Origin: Acidobacteriaceae bacterium
GTDB lineage: Bacteria > Acidobacteriota > Terriglobia > Terriglobales > Acidobacteriaceae
Length of the DNA stretch: 36,422 bases
NCBI GenBank assembly: GCA_031296325.1
Contig: JARLFY010000060.1
Location: forward strand, 1-36,422
Reading direction: 5' to 3'
In this document: piece after piece, positions 1 to 9,200 of the stretch
Layout: each line of letters opens with the position of its first letter
How positions within the stretch are numbered: position 1 is the first letter of the stretch
Position numbers and translations under genes: made by a program
The notes under the pieces: model-generated
What the model saw: only the letters and a program-made list of their open reading frames with translations
The model's database searches: none
Told to the model about the DNA's origin: nothing

Positions 1-160
1 AGCGGAGGAATCTGCTTTTGCCGTTGCGGTTGTCTTTGCCGTTGTCTTTATAGTATTTCCCCCCAAGGGGATAGATTTTCGTGGTGCGAGCGAAAAGCAG
101 ATTCCTCCGCTGCGCTGCGGAATGACAAACAAAAGGCTGAGGAATGACAAACAGCAAGCA
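1..160. repeat. Dispersed intergenic repeat, copy 1, with inverted arms
   Basis: Bases 1-19 and 93-111 are perfect reverse complements (AGCGGAGGAATCTGCTTTT and its complement) around a 73-bp centre. The right arm runs into GCTGCGGAATGACAAACAAA and then a second, shorter GGAATGACAAACA unit. The same arm plus GGAATGACAAACAAA units occurs at 23855-24027 and 29805-29943, always outside genes. No transposase is nearby. It could be a non-autonomous mobile or REP-like element. The left boundary is cut by the window edge. Confidence 0.7.
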
Positions 161-242
161 CAACTGCAAGCACAAAAGAGCTATATGTCGATACGGCCTA
201 GTACTTTGTCTAGTTCTTTTGAGATGCCACCCCTGATACGTT

Positions 243-256
243 TCTGACTAGTCAGA
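243..256. promoter_or_regulatory. 14-bp perfect palindrome upstream of the response regulator
   Basis: TCTGACTAGTCAGA is a perfect inverted repeat that ends 28 bp before the ATG of the response-regulator gene. Its size and place fit an operator for a dimeric regulator, perhaps the LuxR-type protein encoded next to it. That role is inference. No clear -35/-10 pair was recognised around it. Confidence 0.35.
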
Positions 257-284
257 GACCGATGCTCCTTGAATCTTTACCGAT

Positions 285-929
285 ATGCGACAGCTTATGA
301 AACGGACTCGAGTCTTGTTGGCCGACGATCATCCGATGATGCTCGAAGGAATTCGTTCGTTTATTGAACCGCATCTGCAAAGCGTCGACACCGTAACCGA
401 TGGCAGGGCACTGGTTGAAGCGGCGCTTCGCCTGAAGCCGAATCTGATTATTCTGGACATCACGATGCCGCTGTTGAACGGCATCGATGCCGCGATCCAG
501 ATCAGGAAAAGTCTTCCCGCAGTGAAGATGTTATTTGTCACGATGCACGTCAGCCCAGCCTATCTGGAGGCCGTACTCAACGCGGGAGCGAGCGGCTATG
601 TCGTCAAATCCGCTGCGCGCGAAGAGCTTCTGGATGCAATCCGAAGCGTCCTCAAAGGGCAGATCTATGTATCTGCCAGCCTTTCCAGCGAACATCTGGA
701 TCGGTTCAAGGATCCCTCCCGCGCCGCAGCTACGCTTCACCTCAGCATGCGCGAGCGGGAGATTCTGCAACTGATTGCAGAGGGGCGGGCCGCCAAGGAA
801 GTTGCGGATGTTCTGTCGATCTCCATCAAGACGGTGGCCTTTCATCGGGGAAACATCAAGCGAAAGCTCGGGCTGGGAACAACCGCCGAGTTGACCCGAT
901 ACGCCATCGAGCAGGGATTGATTCAGTAA
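285..929 (+). CDS. NarL/FixJ-family two-component response regulator
   Basis: This is a 214-residue DNA-binding response regulator with an N-terminal receiver and a C-terminal LuxR-type helix-turn-helix. The receiver shows the acidic pair D14-D15, the phospho-acceptor D58 in LIILDITMP, T86 and K108. The output domain runs from about residue 149 (LSMREREILQLIAEG) to the end and contains the SIKTVAFHRGNIKRKLG recognition helix. When phosphorylated by a sensor kinase such proteins dimerise and bind promoter palindromes. No kinase gene is adjacent, so it is an orphan here. Neither ATG (285 or 297) has a convincing Shine-Dalgarno sequence, so the exact start is uncertain. A 14-bp palindrome at 243-256 may be an autoregulatory site. 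The target genes cannot be read from this sequence. Confidence 0.9.
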   Translation: MRQLMKRTRVLLADDHPMMLEGIRSFIEPHLQSVDTVTDGRALVEAALRLKPNLIILDITMPLLNGIDAAIQIRKSLPAVKMLFVTMHVSPAYLEAVLNAGASGYVVKSAAREELLDAIRSVLKGQIYVSASLSSEHLDRFKDPSRAAATLHLSMREREILQLIAEGRAAKEVADVLSISIKTVAFHRGNIKRKLGLGTTAELTRYAIEQGLIQ

Positions 930-1146
930 TTTGAGCCTATCTTGCGACGGACGCCGCCCCGCAAAACCGCAACATTATCTTGGGCATACCTAGAACTACA
1001 TCCAGTATTCAACGCTACAGCTTTGAAATAGCCTTCCACTTACGAAGCCATTCGCCGAGTCCTGCAACTCAGGGCAGCGAATAGCTGTCTGCAAGAAAAA
1101 TCAGCCAGCTATTGCAATTTTAATTTGGACACACAAAGGGAGAGCG

Positions 1147-2202
1147 ATGAATCCAATGATGCAATACAGCGGACTGAACGTAGGCGAACCTCACTCGGAA
1201 GATAGGCATCTGCACTTCACGAGGGGTCAGTCGCAGGCAAGGCCAAAGATGCCCGCCGTGCCCCGCATCGGAGGCTCGGGCAGCCGTGCGAATCGCTGGG
1301 GTGTGGTTCTGGCTGGCGGCGACGGCGTGCGTCTGCGGCCCCTGACAAAACTGATCAGCGGCGATGATCGCCCGAAGCAGTTCTGCCCTTTGTTCGGAGG
1401 AAAAACGCTGTTGGGCCAGACACTCCAGCGATCGGAGCGAACCATCTATCGGGAGCAACTCCTGGTCTCGCTCTCCGGGCATCACCGCAAATGGTATTCG
1501 CAGGAAGACAGTCTGCGCCCGTCGCAGAGAGTGGTGCAGCCGGAGAACAAAGGAACGGCTCCTCCCATTCTGCACAGTCTGCTCAGTATCGCTCAGTTGG
1601 ATCTGCACGCTCTCGTCGCGATCCTGCCCTGCGATCACCACTATGCTGACGAGCCATTGTTTGTCTCTGCGCTGGAGAACGCGTTTGAGGCTGCGGCAGA
1701 ACGCACGGACTCCGTCATTCTGCTGGGCGCGCAGCCGCATTGCCCGGAGGTCGAGTATGGATGGATCGAACTGGGTTCGCCTCTCGGGCGCGCAGGTAGC
1801 GATCTGTTTCAGGTGAGAGGCTTCTGCGAGAAGCCCACTCTCGACATCGCCCAAAGACTGTTCGATCAAGGCTCCGTTTGGAACACGTTCGTCATGGTGG
1901 GGCATGTGCAGGCCTTCCTGCACATGATTCATGCCGCTCTTCCCGGCATGCTCGAACAACTTGCCCCGGCGAACCTGTGGACAGGGCAGGAGACGCACAT
2001 CGAGAAGTCCTTCTACCAGCGCATTCCCAGCATCAACTTCTCCCAGCAAGTGTTGTCTGTAACGCCCGAACGCCTGATTGCGCTCCGCCTGAGCGATGTC
2101 GGATGGTGCGATCTGGGGGATCCGGGACGCGCCTTAACCGTGGCGCGAAAGAGTAGTTGCGGATCGGTCTGGGTGCAGGAATGGGTACAGGCGCATGCGT
2201 AG
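1147..2202 (+). CDS. Mannose-1-phosphate guanylyltransferase-like nucleotidyltransferase
   Basis: This 351-residue protein belongs to the sugar-phosphate nucleotidyltransferase family, most like mannose-1-phosphate guanylyltransferases, which make GDP-mannose from GTP and mannose-1-phosphate in the cytoplasm. After an extra ~50-residue N-terminal segment of unknown role come VVLAGGDGVRLRPLTK (53-68), RPKQF (75-79), PENKGTAP (132-139), PCDHH (161-165, usually PSDHH or PADHH), EYGWIE (203-208), FCEKP (226-230) and WNTFVMVG (245-252). The ATG is preceded by GGGAG at good distance. It lacks the C-terminal isomerase domain of bifunctional ManC. Its likely product is the substrate of the GDP-mannose dehydratase-like enzyme at 17743, though the genes lie 15 kb apart. 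The nucleotide and sugar are inferred from motifs, and another NDP-hexose is possible. Its stop codon abuts that of the convergent Memo-AMMECR1 gene. Confidence 0.75.
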   Translation: MNPMMQYSGLNVGEPHSEDRHLHFTRGQSQARPKMPAVPRIGGSGSRANRWGVVLAGGDGVRLRPLTKLISGDDRPKQFCPLFGGKTLLGQTLQRSERTIYREQLLVSLSGHHRKWYSQEDSLRPSQRVVQPENKGTAPPILHSLLSIAQLDLHALVAILPCDHHYADEPLFVSALENAFEAAAERTDSVILLGAQPHCPEVEYGWIELGSPLGRAGSDLFQVRGFCEKPTLDIAQRLFDQGSVWNTFVMVGHVQAFLHMIHAALPGMLEQLAPANLWTGQETHIEKSFYQRIPSINFSQQVLSVTPERLIALRLSDVGWCDLGDPGRALTVARKSSCGSVWVQEWVQAHA

Positions 2203-3723
2203 CTACGGTTTGTGTTCCCCAAAGACCACCGCCGTAAACAGGAAGATGTCGGTATCTTCCTCCTGCCAGCAGGAGGAGCGCATGCCGGCCTTGCGGCAGG
2301 TCTCTTCCAGAAACGTCTTGCGATCCCATCCCTCCTCCACTGGAACCTGCGGCAGCAGAAGACCCTCGTAGCTTCCGTTCTTCATCAGTAAACCGTGCTG
2401 TCCAACCTTGATCTGTTGAACATTCGTAACGCGCCGGAGAGGCGACAGTACGGAGATCTCATAATCGAGCTGCGGCAACTCCGAGGCCGAGACCGCGCGA
2501 AATCTTGGATCTTGCAGAGCGGCGAAGGTGGCCGTGTCCCGCACGGTCAGGTAGAGGGGTTTCGTCGCAGAGGTGTAGCCGATGCACCCCCGCAGCGCGC
2601 CTGATTTGTGCAGGGTCACAAACGCGCCGCGATCCTGATTCAGCGCCTCGCTGACGCTTGCCTCTGGCTGATACATCTCTCTGTGTTGCACCGCATACTC
2701 GACCGACTTGCGAGCCAGAGCCAGCAACTCTTTCTTGTCGTGGTCGTTCAGGGAAAAGGGCTGCTCCGCCGCCTCGCCATCCTGTGCTTTCACAAAGACG
2801 TCTGCGCTGTATCCGACCACGCGCGTGCGATCTCCTGATGTATCTCCTGAGTTGGCGTACTTGAGTACCTTTGCCTGATTGGCTCCCATGCGCTCGGCGG
2901 CGATCATTGCGGCAACGATAGGCGCTCCGCCACATGCCTCCCAGACGCGCGATTGAAAGTTCCGCGACATGCTCAGGTAGTCCCACTCTGCCAGAGCGTT
3001 CAGCGTCTTATGATCCATCTTCGCCGCTTCGTTATACGGGTAATAGTGCGACAGATCGGAGCTTGCCACGATCAGCGTATCCCCGCCCTGGATCAGCTTC
3101 GCCAGAGCCACGCCCAGAGCGCGGCTGCTCTCATAGCTCTGGTCTCCCATCACGATGGGTACAAGTTCAAATTCACCCAACACCCGCTGTAGCCACGGCA
3201 ACTGCACCTCAATGGCATGTTCGGCTCCCTCTGGCGTGTGGTCGTGCCCACGGCCGGAGAGCCGCAGGGTGGAATTCATCTTAGTCAGCTTTCCGGAAAA
3301 CGCTTTATCCACTGGAATGCTTCCCAGTGGAGTGACATAAGCGTCCCCGTCATAGACAGAGGTAAAGTTGAAGGCTTCGTAATGCGACGGAGCAATCACA
3401 ACCACACGCGAGAATTTGCGTCCCTTCAACTCCGCATAGGTATAGGCAGCCACCGGGCCGGAGTACGGATATCCAGCATGCGGCGCAACCACGGCGAGGA
3501 TAGAGCCTTTGATCGGCGGAGCGGTTGCATGGGCCAGCATGTCGTCGATCATCGCCGAAAGCGCCTTGGGGTTGGACGGATAAAAGCTGCCAGCAACCCC
3601 GGCCTCTCTTATCTTCGGGGAACCTTCTCCCCAGGCTTGCGGCCAAGGAGCCATTGCCAGTAGAGCGACGAGTGGAACTTTGAGCCAATCCATCTTGCAC
3701 CGCCTCTTGCGTTTTTGTTTCAC
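2203..3723 (-). CDS. AmmeMemoRadiSam system proteins B and A, fused and carrying a signal peptide
   Basis: This is one 506-residue protein holding two partners usually seen as AmmeMemoRadiSam proteins B and A. Residues ~35-315 are a Memo-like domain (relative of class III extradiol dioxygenases) with the putative metal or active-site residues H82 (APHAGYPYSG), H114 (SHYEAFNF), D223 and H226 (SSDLSHYYPY) and C264 (EACGGAPI). Residues ~328-503 are an AMMECR1 domain with its LRGCIG signature at 377-382. The biochemical function of either domain in bacteria is not settled. The N-terminus (MDWLKVPLVALLAMAPWPQAWG) looks like a cleavable signal peptide, which would put the protein in the periplasm. 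The longest frame starts with GTG at 3723. The ATG at 3693, with AGAGG upstream, is at least as likely and removes 10 residues. It lies 13 bp after the radical SAM gene, hence in one operon. Confidence 0.9.
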   Translation of the reverse strand: MKQKRKRRCKMDWLKVPLVALLAMAPWPQAWGEGSPKIREAGVAGSFYPSNPKALSAMIDDMLAHATAPPIKGSILAVVAPHAGYPYSGPVAAYTYAELKGRKFSRVVVIAPSHYEAFNFTSVYDGDAYVTPLGSIPVDKAFSGKLTKMNSTLRLSGRGHDHTPEGAEHAIEVQLPWLQRVLGEFELVPIVMGDQSYESSRALGVALAKLIQGGDTLIVASSDLSHYYPYNEAAKMDHKTLNALAEWDYLSMSRNFQSRVWEACGGAPIVAAMIAAERMGANQAKVLKYANSGDTSGDRTRVVGYSADVFVKAQDGEAAEQPFSLNDHDKKELLALARKSVEYAVQHREMYQPEASVSEALNQDRGAFVTLHKSGALRGCIGYTSATKPLYLTVRDTATFAALQDPRFRAVSASELPQLDYEISVLSPLRRVTNVQQIKVGQHGLLMKNGSYEGLLLPQVPVEEGWDRKTFLEETCRKAGMRSSCWQEEDTDIFLFTAVVFGEHKP

Positions 3724-3736
3724 CTCTTCGGCTCGC

Positions 3737-4822
3737 TCAAACGTGCCAGATTCCGGGAATCGGGGTCTGGCAAAATGGACAACAATCGTTGCGAATCAGC
3801 ATCTCGCTGGCTGTAAATCCTACGCGCTCCACCAGCATTCGACGGCACTTCGGACAGTAGGTGTTCTGCGCAGGATGTCCCGGAACGTTCCCGATATACA
3901 CATAATGGAGACCCTCGGCATCGGCAATCGCCTTCGCCCGATCCAGAGTCTGCACCGGGGTGATGGACAGATCCTTCATCTGATATGACGGATGAAACTG
4001 GGTGAAGTGCAGCGGAACATCCGGGCCAAGATTCGCCATGATCCAGCGCGCCAAGCCAAGGAATTCGGAGTCGCTATCGTTGAGCGACGGAACCACCAGA
4101 TAGACGATCTCGGTCCACTTATCCATCTTCCGCAGAGTGACCAGCGAATTCAGCACGACCTTCAACTGTCCGCCAACTATTTTTCTGTAGTACGGCTCGG
4201 AGAAGGACTTCAGATCGATCTTGACCGCGTCCATCTTTCCGTACGCCGTTCGTAGCGCCTCTTCCTGTATGTAGCCATTCGACACGACCACGCTGCGAAG
4301 CCCTGCTGCATGTCCGGCATCTGCAACATCCATTAGAAACTCACTGAAGATCACCGGTTCGTTGTAGGTGTAGGCAATCGTCGGACAATGATTCAGCTTC
4401 GCCAACTCGACAATTCGCTGCGGGGGCATGTATTCGGCGGGAGCCAGTTCTGGACGAGCCTGCGAGATGTCCCAGTTCTGGCAGAACTTGCAACTCACAT
4501 TGCAGCCAGCCGTCGCCAGAGAGAAGGCGAGCGACCCCGGCAGGTAGTGAAAGATGGGCTTCTTCTCGACCGGATCAACGTGCGCCGCGCAGACCCGCGA
4601 GTGAACCAGCAGATAATAGACTCCCCCGCGATTCTCCCGCACGCCACAGTAGCCGCGTTGTCCCTCTCCCACAATGCATTCGCGTGGACAAAGATAGCAT
4701 TTGATCTTCTTGTTGGGAAGTTTCTTGTAGAATTTGGCTTCGACCGTGAAGCGCGAATCGTCCTGCGCTGACCCGCCCATCGCAGCCTCTGCGCAGCCTT
4801 GCAGATCAGACTTATGCAGCAT
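3737..4822 (-). CDS. amrS: AmmeMemoRadiSam system radical SAM enzyme
   Basis: This 361-residue radical S-adenosylmethionine protein is the enzyme member of the AmmeMemoRadiSam set; its reaction is unknown. The cluster-binding motif CNVSCKFC has cysteines 107, 111 and 114. An N-terminal Cys motif (C42, C45, C49, C59) and a C-terminal CPKC plus CPFC pair suggest further metal sites. The family's usual length is matched by starting at the ATG at 4822, which has GGAGG six bases upstream. A TTG at 4942 is also preceded by a strong GGGGAGGAG and would add 40 residues (401 in total) without any hydrophobic stretch. No signal peptide is seen with either start, so the enzyme should be cytoplasmic while its operon partner appears exported. 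It is the first gene of the two-gene operon. Confidence 0.92.
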   Translation of the reverse strand: MLHKSDLQGCAEAAMGGSAQDDSRFTVEAKFYKKLPNKKIKCYLCPRECIVGEGQRGYCGVRENRGGVYYLLVHSRVCAAHVDPVEKKPIFHYLPGSLAFSLATAGCNVSCKFCQNWDISQARPELAPAEYMPPQRIVELAKLNHCPTIAYTYNEPVIFSEFLMDVADAGHAAGLRSVVVSNGYIQEEALRTAYGKMDAVKIDLKSFSEPYYRKIVGGQLKVVLNSLVTLRKMDKWTEIVYLVVPSLNDSDSEFLGLARWIMANLGPDVPLHFTQFHPSYQMKDLSITPVQTLDRAKAIADAEGLHYVYIGNVPGHPAQNTYCPKCRRMLVERVGFTASEMLIRNDCCPFCQTPIPGIWHV

Positions 4823-4942
4823 GACGAACCTCCAGCCACGCGTCCGCCTACCAAAGTCCATTAGATTGCTCTTCTCCTCGCAGGGTTGTCCGAGGTTCGG
4901 CGTTGGCAGCAGTCGCAACACAGCGTGGCGCTCTTTCTGCAA

Positions 4943-5285
4943 CGTTCTCCTCCCCGTGAATCACGGAAACCCGCCCCAGAAATGACAGGCAAAGTCAGTT
5001 GCCTCCCGCTTATCTGCGGAAAAGTAAATGCGGAAGAGTGAATTGGGCTATAGCAATTTAAAAATGCTCCAGCCGGTGGTGAGGCGTACCGCTGGGAGCG
5101 GGAGAGAACATTCGACTAATAAGAGGACAATGAGGTATTCTCGTATAGTGCTGTAGGCCAACCAAGTCGCAGTAGATGCGATGGGTGTCTTCTACGAAAA
5201 CAGGTCTGGGATCAGGAATGGGCCTCAGAGCTGACACCGGCACAGCGGCGGGATTTCAGCATCACGCCAAGTCGTAGAAAAATGC
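4943..5285. other. Intergenic region, AmmeMemoRadiSam operon to tRNA-Ser
   Basis: No credible gene is seen. The left end (4947-4955) carries the GGGGAGGAG that could serve the TTG start at 4942. An AT-rich patch near 5045-5065 could hold the minus-strand operon promoter, but I cannot assign a good -35/-10 pair. Confidence 0.5.
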
Positions 5286-5377
5286 GGAGAGGTGGCAGAG
5301 CCTGGTTGAATGCACCTGACTCGAAATCAGACGTACTCGCAAGGGTACCGGGAGTTCGAATCTCCCCCTCTCCGCCA
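5286..5377 (+). tRNA. tRNA-Ser (anticodon CGA)
   Basis: This is a 92-nt class II tRNA. The acceptor arms GGAGAGG (5286-5292) and CCTCTCC (5367-5373) pair fully, followed by discriminator G and an encoded CCA (5375-5377). The anticodon loop CTCGAAA at 5320-5326 contains CGA at 5322-5324, reading UCG codons. The long variable arm between 5331 and 5349 and the GGTTCGAA-type T loop (GAGTTCGAATC) are typical of tRNA-Ser. No separate promoter was recognised. Confidence 0.96.
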
Positions 5378-5451
5378 TTCCCTTATATATCAACAATATA
5401 CGCATTAGTCTGCTAATATCGCAAAGGCCTTCAACTTCTACAATCAACGTC

Positions 5452-6052
5452 CTAGTTGGCTGGCGGAGGCATATCGTCAACTGGATGAGGCGATGTTTGC
5501 GGCGTATGGCTAGTCGGCGCCGCTGAGTGATGCGTAGATTTCCGAACGCCTGCTCGCTTTGAACTGCCAGCGCGCCGCTTCGCCGGTTTAGTTGCCACAG
5601 GCACAAGCGGAGCACTCACCGCCGCTGGTGCGGGCGCTGGTGTGACCGTGGGAGAACTGGACATCATCGCTCCGACGATGGAAAACACCACACCGCCTGC
5701 AACGAAGGCCAGAAAAATCTTGAGGCCGCTGCCCTTTCCCGATGGTGTAGACGCACTGGAAGGATCGACAGAACTCGGAGCGGCGGACGGCTTGCTGGTG
5801 CTGGAAGAATATTGGCGATTGTAGAGGCCGGTTCCGGGGATGGAGGCCGCTGTGTACGATCTTCCCTTGGCGTCTTGAATAAAGAACACTTGCCCCGCTT
5901 GTACTGGTGATGGAGGCCGCTGTGTACGATCTTCCCTTGGCGTCTGTACCTACGCGGAAGCCGCGCACCCCGATGGAAGTTCCTACGCCGGACTTGGAGA
6001 AGTTCAAGCGGAGCGGGCCGAGTTTGAGACTGCGACGGAATCGCCAAGCCAT
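5452..6052 (-). pseudogene. DUF4236-domain membrane protein gene, frame-shifted by a 70-bp duplication
   Basis: Reading from the ATG at 6052, the first ~48 residues (MAWRFRRSLKLGPLRLNFSK, then VGTSIGVRGFRVGTDAKGRS) match the start of DUF4236 proteins. Reading then enters a 33-bp spacer and a second copy of a 37-bp segment (5909-5945 and 5839-5875) in the wrong frame. The frame ending at 5452 carries the expected continuation (PGTGLYNRQY), a Ser/Pro-rich linker, a membrane helix (GLKIFLAFVAGGVVFSIVGA) and an Ala/Pro/Lys-rich tail. The two frames differ by one base, and removing 70 bp (one repeat plus spacer) would give a single ORF of about 177 residues. The gene is therefore either broken or switchable. 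The function of DUF4236 is not known to me. Confidence 0.7.
5839..5945. repeat. Two 37-bp perfect direct repeats 70 bp apart
   Basis: Bases 5839-5875 and 5909-5945 are identical. They are separated by 33 bp that resemble neither flank. They lie inside the DUF4236 gene and are the cause of its frame shift, since 70 is not a multiple of three. Confidence 0.93.
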
Positions 6053-6291
6053 AGCCTGCCAAGTCTACCGCAAAGGCAGCACTCTCCTGCAAAGCTTCTG
6101 ATTCTCTGCTGCGGATCTTTTGGAGCGCAATGCCTCTCCCTTCACTCTTGCGGTTTTGAATCAGACCATATTTGTCGTATATTGAATAGAGACCGAATGA
6201 GTCTTATTTGCGTGTCTTCTTCGAGGAACTCGATGGGGTTCTGTTTGGGTGTGTTGGCAGCGATGATCTTGCGCTGAGATAGGGGAGTAAT

Positions 6292-9200
6292 TTGAAGTCA
6301 TTTGTGCGGAGCGTTCTCTGTGTTGTTTGGATTGCTGGATTCTGCCAGCCATTTTTGCTGGGGCAGGGTTTTAGCCTCTCTGGGGTGGTGCAGGATGAAA
6401 GTGGAGCGCGCATCGCACAGGCGCAGATTACCGTTCGTAGCGGGGCGGCGGGCGAGGTGTTAGAGGCTAAAACAGGCGAACAGGGCGAGTTTCACGTGGA
6501 GGTTCCGGCGGCGGGCAGCTACCGAGTCGTGGCTGCGGCGGAGGGATTCAAACCAACCATTCTGCCGATCCTCCTCACTGCGCAGTCGCCAGTCGCAAAG
6601 TTGGCGCTGACGCTGGAACCAGCCGAGCGCAGCGAGACGGTGCAGGTTTCGGCAGACGCTTTGGCTGCCGAGACCACCAGCACCCAGTTAGGAGAGACGC
6701 TGGAGAGCGGGAAGATGGAGGGAGTGCCGCTGAACGGTCGCAACTTTACCGACCTGATGGCAGTGCAGCCAGGGATCGTTCCGTCGAACACCTCACAACC
6801 CGGAGCCGTGATTATGACTGGTGTGGCTGCAACGCCGCCGTCGGGCAACGCCAACCCCGGAAACCTCTCGATCAGCGGGCAGCGCGAGAGTTCCAACGGA
6901 TTTCGTGTGAACGGGAGCGATGCCGAGGAGGACGTGAATATGGGCACGTCGATCGTGCCGAATCTCGATTCGATCGAGAGTTTTCGTGTGCTGACCAGCA
7001 ACTTCGACGCGGAGTACGGCAACTCCAGCGGCGGACAGGTTCTGGTAACGACGAAGTCGGGGGGAGCGAAGTGGCACGGCTCGGCCTTTGAGTTTCTGCG
7101 CAACACAGCGTTGGACGCGCGCAACTACTTCTCGCAGGATCGCGCAGTCTATCGTCAGAACCAGTTTGGCGGAACGCTGGGAGGAACGCCGATTGGCAAG
7201 AGCAAGAACCTGTTTCTGTTTGGGGACTATCAGGGAACGCGACTGACGGAGGGCATCGACACGGGCAATATCGCGGTGCCGTCGAATGCCGAGCGCGGTG
7301 GAGACTTCAGCCAAACTCCGCTAACCGGTAGCGTGAATGGCGCAGCCTGGGCGACGCAACTTTCCACCCTGCTGGGACGCAAAGTTACCGCAGGCGAGGC
7401 TTATTCCTCGGTCTTTCCCGACGGAAAGATTCCGCAGTCGTCCTGGTCGGCTCCTGCTCAGTATTTATTGACGTCGATTCCACAGCCCAATGCCGGAGTC
7501 GGTCTCTTTGAGACCGCAGTCGGAACCGAGACTCTGCGCGACGACAAGGGAGCGTTGCGCATGGACTGGACGCACGGTCGGGGAACGCTGACGGCGTACT
7601 ACTTTCTCGATCAGTATTCGCTGGACAATCCCTATCCCACCGGCACGGGAGGAGCAAGCGTTCCGGGTTTCGATGCGACATCGAGCGGGCTGGCGCAGCT
7701 TGTCAGCGTGGCAGATGTTGTGCCGATCGGCGAGGCTTCGCTCAATCAGATTCACCTGAGCTACATGCGCAACGCCAACGCCGTGGGCCAGCCGAAGGGC
7801 GGCGTTGGTCCATCGCTGGCCGCGCAGGGATTCACCTCTGGCAGTAACGGCGGCAATGGGATTGTTGCGTTGAAACCCTCCACGGAAGGAATCGAGAACA
7901 TCGTATTCAATGATTTCACGCTGGGAGTGGATACCACGGCTCTGGTGCAGGCTGAAAATATCTATGAGGCGAGCGAAGCTTTTTCGCACATCGTCGGCAA
8001 TCATGGACTCAAGTTTGGCGGCGAGATTCACGCGAATCAGATCAATACGCACCCCGACGTGATCTTCAATGGCAGCTTCGCCTTCAGCGGCTCGGAGACG
8101 GGAGTGGACTTCGCCGACTTTCTGCTCGGCGTTCCATCCAGCTACACGCAGGGACAGGCGAGCAGCTTTTACAATCGCAATCTCTATGTCGCTGCATTTG
8201 CGCAGGATAGCTGGCGGACGAATGAGCAGCTCACGGTAAACTACGGGGTGCGCTGGGATCGCATCCGTCCGTGGGAGGAGAAGTTCAATCAGCTACAGAC
8301 GCTGGTGCAGGGCGAACAGTCGCAGGTCTACCCCGGAGCACCACTGGGGTTGGTCTTCCCCGGAGATCCCGGCGTGCCGCGCTCGCTCGCTCCTGCGCAG
8401 AACAATCTATCTCCGCGCATCGGCATTGCGTACTCTCCCGCCGTCGCTGAATCTTCCTGGCTGAATAGACTGATTGGCTCCGCAGGCCAGACCAGCCTTC
8501 GCGCCGGTTACGGCATCTTCTACACCGCGTACGAAGGACTTTCGGCTGGAATCATGAGTGCCAATCCGCCGTATGGCTACACCTATACATCGGCAGCTCC
8601 GCCGCTGTTCGCCTCGCCGTTCACCGTAGCAGCGACAGGAGCCAGCGCGGGACAGCGTTTCCCCTTGCAAGACGTGCCCTACGGAGCCAGTCGTTCGCAT
8701 CCCAACAGCTCTGTTAACTGGAGCAAGTTCGAGCCTCTGGTCGGCATTCCTGCCGTCGATCCGCGCGACGTAACGCCCTATGCCGAACACTGGATGGTCA
8801 GCGTCGAGCGGCGATTCGACACGACGACCCTGCTTTCACTCAGCTACATCGGAGCGGCGGCGCATCATTTGCTCGCTCTGGAAGAGGTGAACCCGGCCGA
8901 TCCAGAACTTTGCCTGCGCCTTGGCTCAACGCTCTGCGGCCCATTCAATGAGCAGGCTGCGCGCACGCAGTTCGGCCCAGCCTTCGGTTCGGTCGAGTTG
9001 CAACGCACCATCGCCAACTCCAGCTACAACGCTCTGGAGGCCTCGATCAACCACCGCAGTCACGGGGTGGAGATGCTGGCCAGCTACACCTTCAGCAAAT
9101 CCATCGACGAGTCCGCCGGACTATCCGAGCCAGTGAACCCGATCGATCCCTCCCTCAGTCGAGCGCTCTCTTCCTTCGACCTGCGCCACAACTTCGTCAC

